Source of the DNA: Bradyrhizobium cytisi
GTDB lineage: Bacteria > Pseudomonadota > Alphaproteobacteria > Rhizobiales > Xanthobacteraceae
Direction of reading: 5' to 3'
DNA: 64,000 nucleotides
Assembly (NCBI RefSeq): GCF_008123515.1
Contig: NZ_VSSR01000027.1
Span: forward strand, 52,065-116,064
The notes beneath the pieces are model-generated. The model saw only the letters and a list, made by a program, of their open reading frames with translations, ran no database searches and had not been told where the DNA came from. Position 1 is the stretch's first letter; each line of letters opens with the position of its first letter. Positions 44,210-51,197 of the stretch are shown here, one piece after another. Position numbers and translations under genes: made by a program.

Positions 44210-44257
44210 TTGGCTCCCCGGGCTGGATTCGAACCAGCGACCATCCGATTAACAGTC
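44210..44257 (-). repeat. attR: 3' part of intact tRNA-Asn
   Basis: 48-bp copy identical to 28424-28471, forming the 3' half of the intact tRNA gene. The element thus restores the tRNA at this end. Confidence 0.93.
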
Positions 44258-44285
44258 GGATGCTCTACCGCTGAGCTACCGAGGA
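44211..44285 (-). tRNA. tRNA-Asn (GTT)
   Basis: 75 nt with encoded CCA. Acceptor strands TCCTCGG and CCGGGGA pair (one G-T); D arm TAGCTCAGCGGTAGAGC; anticodon loop CTGTTAA with GTT; T arm CTGGTTCGAATCCAG. Target of the mobile element. Confidence 0.96.
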
Positions 44286-44421
44286 AAAGGCGAACCAGTC
44301 GTTCGCGCGCGGCTGCGTATAACAAAGCCGGTTGCGCTTGCAAAGGACGAATTCGTCATCCTTCGCAAAGCATCGAGCAAGGGACTGCGCGGCCCCTCCT
44401 CGGGCCTGGGTCAAGTCAAGA

Positions 44422-44793
44422 TTACTCAGCGGTGAAGGACGTGGTCTTGGTGCCGGGATCGTAGCGCAGCCGAAGCGCGGTCATCTTGCAGAGATTGACG
44501 TTCTTCCAGAGCACGGACTCGTCATAGTTCTGCCAGTCGACGCGGATGTTCCAGACGCAGCCCTCGTCGTCCTCGTCGAACTCGACATAGGTCGAGGCCT
44601 GGTTCTGCAAAACCTTGTCCAGCTCGTTGTCCCATTTGTCCAGGCCATCGTCCGGCGCGTTGAAGCCGAGGAATTTGATGGCATAACCGGTCTCGTTGAC
44701 GACGGTGACGTTGCGGGCATCGGCGGCGAACGACGACGGAGTAGCTGCGATCGCAAGTCCGATCGCGATCAGTCCAGACAGAAAAAACTTCAT
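44422..44793 (-). CDS. Secreted hypothetical protein
   Basis: 123 residues. Signal peptide MKFFLSGLIAIGLAIAATPS with cleavage likely after SSFA before ADARN. The mature part VTVVNETGYAIKFLGFNAPDDG and VDWQNYDESVLWKNVNLCKM has two cysteines that may form a disulfide. Similar short periplasmic proteins occur in Bradyrhizobium and Rhodopseudomonas; function unknown. Confidence 0.75.
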   Translation of the reverse strand: MKFFLSGLIAIGLAIAATPSSFAADARNVTVVNETGYAIKFLGFNAPDDGLDKWDNELDKVLQNQASTYVEFDEDDEGCVWNIRVDWQNYDESVLWKNVNLCKMTALRLRYDPGTKTTSFTAE

Positions 44794-44881
44794 GTGAAAT
44801 TCTCCGGCTCGTTGCGCGACGTGAGACGCGCAACGAGCCAGTTCATATCGTTTCGAATTCTCCGCAGCAATGAACCGGCAT

Positions 44882-46591
44882 TCATAGATCGGCGGAGTTT
44901 GTCTTCTCCGGCGCAGGTACGGCCGGCGGCGTTACCGCGGCACCATTGGCCTTGCCGGTAACAGCGCCGACCAGCGCCTTCACGGGATCATCGCCCGGCG
45001 CAAAACCGCTCTGGCGCAGGATCTCGTCGATCATCGGACGCAGCGCGTGGACCTTGAGGAGCTCGCCGGCAAGCCCCTCACCGAAGCCGACGCCGCCGCC
45101 TGCGGCCCCGTTTCCATTGCCGCCGAAGGCACCGCCGGTGTGCAGGATGCGAACGTCCTTGAGGTTGCCGATCGGCCTGACCATCTCGGCCAGTGCCAAC
45201 GGCATCGTCTCAATCCGCTTCTTGGCGAGCTCGAAATCGATGACGTTGGTGCCAAGCTTGTTCTGCGCTTCGTTCTTGAGCGTAATGACGGCAGCCTCCG
45301 CCTCACCGATATTCCTGACGCCGACCGCCTTGATCTTGTTGGACTCGGCTTCAGCCGTGGCCAGCGTCTTGACAGCCTCGGCGCGGTCCAGCGACGCCTT
45401 CTTCTCGGCTTCGGCCGCCACGATCAGCTCGGTCGATTTGCGCTCGGCCTCGGTGCGGGCGGCGAGCACCTGGGTCAGGCGGGAACGGTCGGCGACCTCG
45501 ACGGCGCGCGCGGTCACGACCTTTTCCTCTGCCGAGACGGCGAGCGCTTCAGCGGCCTTGGCCTCTGCGACGGCTTCCGAGGTCTGCTTGCTCTTGGATG
45601 CGATCTGGATCTCGTTCTCCTGCGTTGCGATCTGGATTTCGCGCTGCGCATCGGTCTTGCGCTTGTTGATCGCCAGATCGGACTCGATGACCGCGGTTTC
45701 CTTGACCTGCTTGGCGCCAGCTTCCTTCTCCGCGACCGCACGGTCGGTGTCGATGCGTGCGTTCTCCTCGGTCAGGCGCGCGGTCTGCGTCGCGGTTGCG
45801 ACTTCAGCCCTCGTGCTCGCGGTCTTGTTGGCGATGTCGCGCTCCTGCGACAGCTCGGCCTCCTTCTTGGTCCGCTCGATCGTCAGCGTCTGCTGCCGCG
45901 CCTCGAGGTCCTTTTGCGCGATTGCTACTTCGTTGTCGCGCACGATCGAGTTACGGTCGCGCCTGCGCGTCTCGGTGACGGTTTTCAGCTGGGTCAGGCC
46001 TTCGGCGTCGAAAAAGTTTTCCGGATTGAAGAACTTCACATCGGTCTGGTCGAGCTTGGTCAGCGAAACCGACTCCAGCTCGAGACCGTTGGATTTCACG
46101 TCGGACTCCACGGTCGCCTGCACGTGCTTGACGAAATCGCTGCGCTTTTCCTGCAGCTCCAGGATGGTCATGGTGGCCGCCACCGAACGCAGGCCGTCGA
46201 CAAATTTTGCCTCGACCTGGTTACGCAGGGCTTCGGCGTCATTCGTCAGCGCGCCCAGCGTCTGGCTCGCGAGTGCAATACTCTCATCGTCGGGCCGGAC
46301 GCGGACGTAGAATTCAGCGACGATATCGACGCGCAGCCGGTCCTTGGTGATGAGGGATTCCCGCTCCTTGCGCTCGACGGTCAGCCGCAGCGTCTTCAGA
46401 TTGACGCTGGCGTAGGAGTGGAAGATCGGCAGGATCATGGCGCCGCCATCGAGCACGACCTTCTTGCCGCCGAGGCCGGTGCGCACGAAGGCCTCGTCGC
46501 GGGTGGCGCGCTTGTAGAGGATGGTGAAGACGATCCCGAGGACGACGATCAGCGCGACGCCGATCGTGGCCGGGACTGCGATGTCAAACAT
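44882..46591 (-). CDS. Flotillin-like protein (YqiK family)
   Basis: 569 residues from ATG 46591, with GGAG 6 nt upstream; a TTG four codons earlier is an alternative. N-terminal membrane segment (TIGVALIVVLGIVFTILY), SPFH domain (residues about 40-190; VERKERESLITKDRLRVDIVAEFYVRV), then a long Ala/Glu-rich coiled coil (about 200-420) and a Gly-rich C-terminal region. Organises membrane microdomains. Part of a leftward operon PspA - YqiJ-like - flotillin, a known association in membrane stress response. Confidence 0.9.
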   Translation of the reverse strand: MFDIAVPATIGVALIVVLGIVFTILYKRATRDEAFVRTGLGGKKVVLDGGAMILPIFHSYASVNLKTLRLTVERKERESLITKDRLRVDIVAEFYVRVRPDDESIALASQTLGALTNDAEALRNQVEAKFVDGLRSVAATMTILELQEKRSDFVKHVQATVESDVKSNGLELESVSLTKLDQTDVKFFNPENFFDAEGLTQLKTVTETRRRDRNSIVRDNEVAIAQKDLEARQQTLTIERTKKEAELSQERDIANKTASTRAEVATATQTARLTEENARIDTDRAVAEKEAGAKQVKETAVIESDLAINKRKTDAQREIQIATQENEIQIASKSKQTSEAVAEAKAAEALAVSAEEKVVTARAVEVADRSRLTQVLAARTEAERKSTELIVAAEAEKKASLDRAEAVKTLATAEAESNKIKAVGVRNIGEAEAAVITLKNEAQNKLGTNVIDFELAKKRIETMPLALAEMVRPIGNLKDVRILHTGGAFGGNGNGAAGGGVGFGEGLAGELLKVHALRPMIDEILRQSGFAPGDDPVKALVGAVTGKANGAAVTPPAVPAPEKTNSADL

Positions 46592-46630
46592 GACTTTCTC
46601 CAATAATGACTTGCTGGCTGCTTAGATTGA

Positions 46631-47296
46631 TCAGAGTGGACTTGTTAGAGTGGGCCTGGACGGTTTGAGTTCATCGTCGGCCTTGACCGCCACGAAACGG
46701 GTGCCGGCGCGATCGACCAGAAGGACCAGGGTTCCCTGCGGCAATGGGCCCGATGCGGGCGCTGCAACCGCCCAGACGAAATGCCTGTTGCCATGGATGT
46801 CGGCGACGCTGACGCGGCCGGGCGGCCCCTGATCGAGCGGGCCGATGACCACCTCGCCGACGCGGCCGACGAGATCGCCGAGGCCAACCACATAGCTTTC
46901 ATCCCTGGGAATGATCCGCGCGATGGCCCCACTTGCGGCGCGGACCAGCGGCACCGACACCGCCACCGCCCCGACCGACGCGAGTGTCGCCGGCAAGGGA
47001 CCGGCGATCATCCGCGCAATGTCCTGGATCAGGAAGCCGGTGATGGAAAAGGCGCCGAGCGCCAGCAGCAGGAAGATCAAGAGCGGCACGCCGCCGACAT
47101 TGATCCAGGAGATGGCGTTGATCACCCCATTGTCGCTGGGATGACCGAAATCGATGTTGGTGCCGAGCATCTCGCTCAGCGACGCCCCGACCAGCATCGA
47201 GACGACCTCAATAGAGCCAACGATGAGGATCATGGCCGCCGCGATCGCGAACGGCCTGACCTCCGGCGACATCACGTGCTCGAGCAGAGCGCTCAT
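46631..47296 (-). CDS. YqiJ-like membrane protein with OB-fold tail
   Basis: 221 residues. Three membrane segments: FAIAAAMILIVGSIEVVSMLVGA, VPLLIFLLLALGAFSITGFLI and LPATLASVGAVAVSVPLVRAA, then a soluble C-terminal NfeD-like beta domain (GLGDLVGRVGEVVIGPLDQGPPGRVSV). YqiJ/NfeD-type proteins pair with flotillins, which agrees with the flotillin gene 39 bp downstream and the PspA gene 10 bp upstream. Confidence 0.85.
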   Translation of the reverse strand: MSALLEHVMSPEVRPFAIAAAMILIVGSIEVVSMLVGASLSEMLGTNIDFGHPSDNGVINAISWINVGGVPLLIFLLLALGAFSITGFLIQDIARMIAGPLPATLASVGAVAVSVPLVRAASGAIARIIPRDESYVVGLGDLVGRVGEVVIGPLDQGPPGRVSVADIHGNRHFVWAVAAPASGPLPQGTLVLLVDRAGTRFVAVKADDELKPSRPTLTSPL

Positions 47297-47306
47297 GACA
47301 CATTAC

Positions 47307-48461
47307 TCAAGAGCGCGATTTCAACCGCGCCAGCCTCGCTGCAATCTCCTTGTCGCGATGCAACGTGCTGAGCTCGTCGATGTCGCTCGAATACGGAATG
47401 CCTTGCGGCACGCCGGTGGCGCGCGCCACAGCCTTGCCCGCACGCAGTGCTTTCGCCGCGGCCGAGGCGCCGCCCTGTTTTCGGGGTGACGTCGAGGCCT
47501 GGTGGCTTGCGAGAGCCTCGCTCTTCTGGAGATCGGCGCGGCGCTGCTCGGCATCCTGGAGCGCCGACAGCACGGCACGCAGCGAGGTGACACTATTCTC
47601 GATCTTCTCATTGTTCTCGTCGATGGCGCGGGAGAGCACCTCAAACTGCGCCTCCAGATCCATCTGCCGCGCGATGCCGGCGCGGGCGAGATCGTCGCGG
47701 CTATCCGCGATCGCGCCCTCGATCTTCGCGGCGAGATCTGTCATCTCGCGCTCGATCTCGGTGCGCCGAGCATTGAGCCGGTATTCCTCGGCACGCGCGG
47801 CCGCGAGCGCATCGCGCGCTTCGCTCTCCGCGCGCTCGATCTCGCGGATGGCCTGTCCGACCACCCCAAGCTTGTTCTTGCCTTCCGCCTGCTCGATCGC
47901 GTCATAGGCGATGCCGGCGATCAGACGTCCGACCCGGGACAGGAAATTTTCGGGAGCGGCAGCGATGGTATCCATAGCGTTCTCCTCCTCTGGCAGACTG
48001 TTCGGCGTGACGCCGTAGTGAACCTCGAAACCGTCGTCGGTGCGGATCAGGTGCGCGGGCACGCTCTGCCCCCAGCCCTCCGCGTAGCCGACGTAGTCGA
48101 AGGGCACGCTGAAGCGGCCCTGCACGGTTGAAATCGAAATGGTCGCCGGGCCCTTGATCTTGGCGAGCTTGTCGTCGAGCGGCAGGCGGCGGCCTTGCGC
48201 TGCGCGATAGTCGGCGCGGTCGCGCAGGCCCAGCGTCACCAGCCGCGACGGCAGCGCGGTCTGCTTGCGGATCGGCTCATAGGCATGGGCATGCAGCAGG
48301 ACGACGTTGGAGCCCACATTATGGGTCCGCGCGACCTCGTCGAGGATCTCCATCATGCGGTCATAAGCCCTAAACGTCGCCTCCATCGCGGCCCTGGCGG
48401 CCGGGTCAGGGGCTAGCCTGTAACGCAGCGCCGAGGGCGCATGTCGGGGCGACGGGCTCAT
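47307..48461 (-). CDS. TnpB-like N-terminal region fused to PspA/IM30 protein
   Basis: 384 residues from ATG 48461. Residues 10-150 (LRYRLAPDPAARAAMEATF, SNVVLLHAHAYEPIRKQ, LPSRLVTLGLRDRADYRA, ISISTVQGRFSVPFDYVGY) follow the pattern of the N-terminal half of IS605-type TnpB proteins; the RuvC nuclease half is missing. From residue 163 (MDTIAAAPENFLSRVGRLI) begins a complete PspA/IM30 coiled-coil protein of 222 residues, the usual length. The internal ATG at 47975 is preceded by GAGGAGGAGA with ideal spacing, so a stand-alone PspA may also be made. PspA protects the inner membrane under stress. First gene of the flotillin operon; a palindrome sits before the start. Confidence 0.8.
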   Translation of the reverse strand: MSPSPRHAPSALRYRLAPDPAARAAMEATFRAYDRMMEILDEVARTHNVGSNVVLLHAHAYEPIRKQTALPSRLVTLGLRDRADYRAAQGRRLPLDDKLAKIKGPATISISTVQGRFSVPFDYVGYAEGWGQSVPAHLIRTDDGFEVHYGVTPNSLPEEENAMDTIAAAPENFLSRVGRLIAGIAYDAIEQAEGKNKLGVVGQAIREIERAESEARDALAAARAEEYRLNARRTEIEREMTDLAAKIEGAIADSRDDLARAGIARQMDLEAQFEVLSRAIDENNEKIENSVTSLRAVLSALQDAEQRRADLQKSEALASHQASTSPRKQGGASAAAKALRAGKAVARATGVPQGIPYSSDIDELSTLHRDKEIAARLARLKSRS

Positions 48462-48463
48462 GG

Positions 48464-48492
48464 AAAGCACTAAAGCACCATTTTAGTGCTTT
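48464..48492. promoter_or_regulatory. Perfect 11-bp inverted repeat before the PspA fusion gene
   Basis: AAAGCACTAAA (48464-48474) and TTTAGTGCTTT (48482-48492), 7-bp spacer, starting 2 bp before the ATG at 48461. It would occupy the ribosome binding region in mRNA and looks like an autoregulatory operator or a translation-blocking hairpin. No Shine-Dalgarno is visible outside it. Confidence 0.6.
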
Positions 48493-48693
48493 ACAAGAGG
48501 GAAGGTCGATCACGTTCCGCTGATCCTGATGCACTCTGAGGGTTAGTCGCTGTCGCCCCGGGCCGCGTTCAAGGCGGGCCATCACCTCTAGATCACCGCC
48601 AATCAAAGACTTCTTGCACGCACGGGTTGCAATTTAAGCAAAGGCGCGAGCTGCGTCCGCGGCATGAGACCGAGGTTGAGACGCATGTCCTCT

Positions 48694-48822
48694 CAGCTCC
48701 GTCATTGCGCGGAGCCCGCGACAAAATTGCGAAGCAATTTTGCGCTGGTGCGACGAGGCAATCCAGAGTCTTTCCGCGGTGGGATTCTGGATTGCTTCGC
48801 TGCGCTCGCAAAAACGGAGCTG
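48694..48822. repeat. Dispersed palindromic repeat (second copy type)
   Basis: CAGCTCCGT (48694-48702) and ACGGAGCTG (48814-48822) are the outer arms; inside are AAATTGC/GCAATTT and CAATCCAGA/TCTGGATTG. Shares GTCATTGCG and GGATTGCTTCG with the repeat at 4351-4435 but has an extra internal hairpin. Confidence 0.75.
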
Positions 48823-48948
48823 GATGCAACACCTCGCGCCACCAACTCGCACTGCAACCCGAATTCGGTAAAGTGGAATATTTCTGTGGAGGCGGGTTGA
48901 CCGAGCCCCTGGCGTGTTTTGCCCGTCGGGCAGCACAAAGGCTTGTAG

Positions 48949-48974
48949 GTGGGTTAGCCGAAGGCGTAACCCAC
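48949..48974. repeat. Short palindromic repeat
   Basis: GTGGGTTA (48949-48956) and TAACCCAC (48967-48974) around GCCGAAGGCG, a sequence pattern I associate with dispersed Bradyrhizobium repeats. Confidence 0.55.
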
Positions 48975-49166
48975 TCTGCGTAGCTTTCGAATTATTTAGT
49001 GAAGCGCTTTGACAGAGATATGACGCTCGAAAGACGCATCTGCTTTGAGGGTCCGCGGTACCGTCACGGCCTTCCACAGCCTGTCCGCAGCATATCCACA
49101 GGGCGACTATGCCGGATTCGTGAGCCCGCACGAGCCACTTGCTGCGCACAAATCCACAGGCCGCGC

Positions 49167-49430
49167 TCAGCCGCCGGCCTGGTCGAACATGGTGCGGCAA
49201 GCCTCGCTCAAGCTTGAGCGGTTACGGCGCAGGCAGGCCGTGATGGCGCGGACGTTGGGGATTTCGCCGGCGCAGAGCCGATAGACGTCGGGGGTGCAGG
49301 CCCGGCGCTGCTCCGGCGTGCCCTGCTGCGCCTGGGCGGCGCTGGCAAACAGCGTCAGGAACAGCCCGACCGTCGAGGCACGACGCGCCCGGCTTCTCAC
49401 ACCCGCAAACCGCAAGAACCTCGCCTTCAT
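49167..49430 (-). CDS. Small exported cysteine-containing protein
   Basis: 87 residues. Signal peptide VGLFLTLFASAAQA, cleavage before QQGTPEQ. Mature part has four cysteines in ACTPDVYRLCAGEIPNVRAITACLRRNRSSLSEAC, probably two disulfides. Similar short periplasmic proteins are frequent in Bradyrhizobiaceae; function unknown. Confidence 0.8.
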   Translation of the reverse strand: MKARFLRFAGVRSRARRASTVGLFLTLFASAAQAQQGTPEQRRACTPDVYRLCAGEIPNVRAITACLRRNRSSLSEACRTMFDQAGG

Positions 49431-49689
49431 GACCGGTCTCCTGTCTGCCCTGCTCGCGCCGGCCCGCGTTGGCCGGCATGTGCAAAGAGATAGGAGGAAT
49501 AAATCGCGCCGGATGTGATCTCTTTCACACTGGCGGGGCGGCGGAGGAACCTAGTGTCTCCGCGGGGATTTTCAGGAATCGCTAACCAAACCGATCTCGA
49601 TCGCCCGATCGTTAAAATGCGAACGATCGGGTCAATCGGGAAACAAGCCGGCTTTGCGACAGTGCGCCATCCGCGTTCGGGAGGGTGTG

Positions 49690-49926
49690 ATGAGCGAAGC
49701 CGAATTCAACTTGCTGCTGGATACCGTCCGCGACGCCATGATCAACGAAGATTTCGCGCCCGCGCCGGAGCAGGAATTCGTGCCCCGCTCGTGGAGCTTT
49801 CACGCGACGCCCAAGGGAAATCCGATGGCCAGAAATCCAATGGCCAGAACTCCAATGGCCGCGAATGACAATGAGGGTGCCTGGCCCCTCGTCCCCTTTC
49901 CAGACGGCTGGTACGCCGCCTGCTGA
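49690..49926 (+). CDS. Small hypothetical protein with internal repeat
   Basis: 78 residues from ATG 49690, preceded by GGGAGGG. N-terminal helix SEAEFNLLLDTVRDAMINED; then NPMARNPMARTPMA encoded by three near-identical 15-bp units (about 49819-49863), which may vary in number between strains. Function unknown. Confidence 0.65.
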   Translation: MSEAEFNLLLDTVRDAMINEDFAPAPEQEFVPRSWSFHATPKGNPMARNPMARTPMAANDNEGAWPLVPFPDGWYAAC

Positions 49927-50010
49927 GGCGTTGTCGCTAAGACCGACGTCGTGCGGCGGCCGCGGGGTTGCCTAAACCGCTGATCCCCTATATTGCTCCG
50001 CCCTCGTTGA

Positions 50011-50084
50011 GGCCACGTGGCGGAGTGGTTACGCAACGGTCTGCAAAACCGTGTACACCAGTTCAATTCTGGTCGTGGCCTCCA
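50011..50084 (+). tRNA. tRNA-Cys (GCA)
   Basis: 74 nt with encoded CCA. Acceptor strands GGCCACG and CGTGGCC pair fully; anticodon loop CTGCAAA with GCA; T arm CCAGTTCAATTCTGG. Discriminator U as usual for Cys. Confidence 0.96.
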
Positions 50085-50230
50085 TCACAACTCCCTGATA
50101 TCCGAGCATAAAACCGCCCCCAAGCGCCGGTCGTGCCGCGCCTGCGGGCATCGCCCTCACCGGGTTTGCCCGGGGTGGTTGGAACCCCCCGATTCAGGTC
50201 GCTTGGCATAAAGTTCGCATCACCTGGGTG

Positions 50231-50410
50231 ATGCAGTCCCAACAAGCGAGCGCTGGAGAGCACGTGGGCGAGATCGTCCGACTTATCCCGAAGTCCGAGC
50301 TGGAGCGAGCTCGCCTCATTCGTGAGGCGCGCGCGATCTATGACAGCATCTTCCCGGCTTCCGCGCCCGACCAAGGGACGCAGGACGACGAGGAGAGCGT
50401 CGAGAACTAG
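50231..50410 (+). CDS. Small hypothetical protein
   Basis: 59 residues, start ATG 50231 (an in-frame ATG-like codon GTG lies one codon earlier). GEHVGEIVRLIPKSELERAR then LIREARAIYDSIFP, charged helices; similar short proteins are frequent in Bradyrhizobium. Function unknown. Confidence 0.6.
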   Translation: MQSQQASAGEHVGEIVRLIPKSELERARLIREARAIYDSIFPASAPDQGTQDDEESVEN

Positions 50411-50420
50411 CAGGCTGAAG

Positions 50421-51161
50421 TCAGGACCGTTTGCCGCGGCGGAAATCGCGTCGCCGGCCTTTCGGCGCCGGCTTTGGCGCCAGTTCCGGCATCTCGGCTT
50501 GAACCTCGCGGTAGCGCGTCAACAGCCGTTCAAAGCTCGCGTTCAGCGTCTCGGCGATGTCGGGGCGCCGCTCGAGACCGGCCAGCAGCGTTGCGGCTGC
50601 CTCGATGGTCGACAGGCCGTCCTTGCGCGGCTCCCGGCGCAGCCGCCCGTAGCGCGAGGGCTGCGCGGGATTGAGGATCACGCGCTGGCATTTCAGCATC
50701 CAGGGATTGCGCCACCACAGCGCCTTGGCCTGGCTCCAGGTGCCGTCGAGCAGCACCACACCCTCGAGCTTGCCGAGGATGGCGCGCTGGCTCTCCGCGA
50801 CCTCGCCCTTGCGGTTGAGTGCAACGATCTCACCCTCCGCTTCGAGATCGGCCGCGCGGGCCGAGCCGAGATAGAGCACGGCCCAGTGCGAAGCGTTTTC
50901 AACGGGGTGACCGAGCGCCTTGGACAGGCTCGGCCAGGACAGGCCGACCCGCAGCGTCGCCTTGGGGAAATGCTTCGCAGTCAGCCGCGCAGTGCCGAGC
51001 GCCCTGTCCTGCTCCTGCGGATGCTGGAGGATCAGGAGCCCGAGGCGGCTCTCGATCGGCGTGACACTGTCGCAGATGCAGAGCGGCATCGGCTTCTGGC
51101 AGTGCGGGCATTCGGGAACAGGCTCCGGCGCTGCGGCCGTGGTTTCAGCTGGGTTGGACAT
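50421..51161 (-). CDS. DTW-domain protein, tRNA-uridine aminocarboxypropyltransferase
   Basis: 246 residues. N-terminal zinc knuckle CPHCQKPMPLCICDS, then LLILQHPQEQDRALGTARL and the DTW-type motif VVLLDGTWSQAKAL followed by RREPRKDGLSTIEAAA. TapT/DTWD enzymes add the aminocarboxypropyl group from SAM to uridine in tRNA. The C-terminal tail is basic. Located 36 bp after the RND pump genes on the same strand; functional link unlikely. Confidence 0.88.
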   Translation of the reverse strand: MSNPAETTAAAPEPVPECPHCQKPMPLCICDSVTPIESRLGLLILQHPQEQDRALGTARLTAKHFPKATLRVGLSWPSLSKALGHPVENASHWAVLYLGSARAADLEAEGEIVALNRKGEVAESQRAILGKLEGVVLLDGTWSQAKALWWRNPWMLKCQRVILNPAQPSRYGRLRREPRKDGLSTIEAAATLLAGLERRPDIAETLNASFERLLTRYREVQAEMPELAPKPAPKGRRRDFRRGKRS

Positions 51162-51197
51162 GCCGCCGCTATACGCTTGAAGCGGTGCTGCAACAAC

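Larger units (their letters stand above)
28424..44257. mobile_element. tRNA-Asn-integrated element, phage-satellite-like (about 15.8 kb)
   Basis: Bounded by a 48-bp perfect direct repeat (28424-28471 and 44210-44257) made of the 3' part of tRNA-Asn. The intact tRNA is at the right end; the left copy stops at the anticodon stem. Inside are a tyrosine integrase next to the left end, an AlpA-like gene, helicase/primase/ATPase replication genes, an origin-like repeat cluster, a scaffold-like gene, TerL and a probable TerS, a HEPN pair, a lipoprotein and small genes. No portal, major capsid, tail or lysis gene is evident in the full length. The gene set (int, alpA-like, pri-rep, ori, packaging gene) and size match phage-inducible chromosomal islands, although a TerL gene is unusual there; a decayed prophage is the alternative. 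Confidence 0.88.
48493..49166. other. Gene-free region with repeats
   Basis: About 670 bp without a convincing gene. Holds a large palindromic repeat (48694-48822), a short palindrome (48949-48974) and the promoter side of the PspA operon. Confidence 0.6.
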
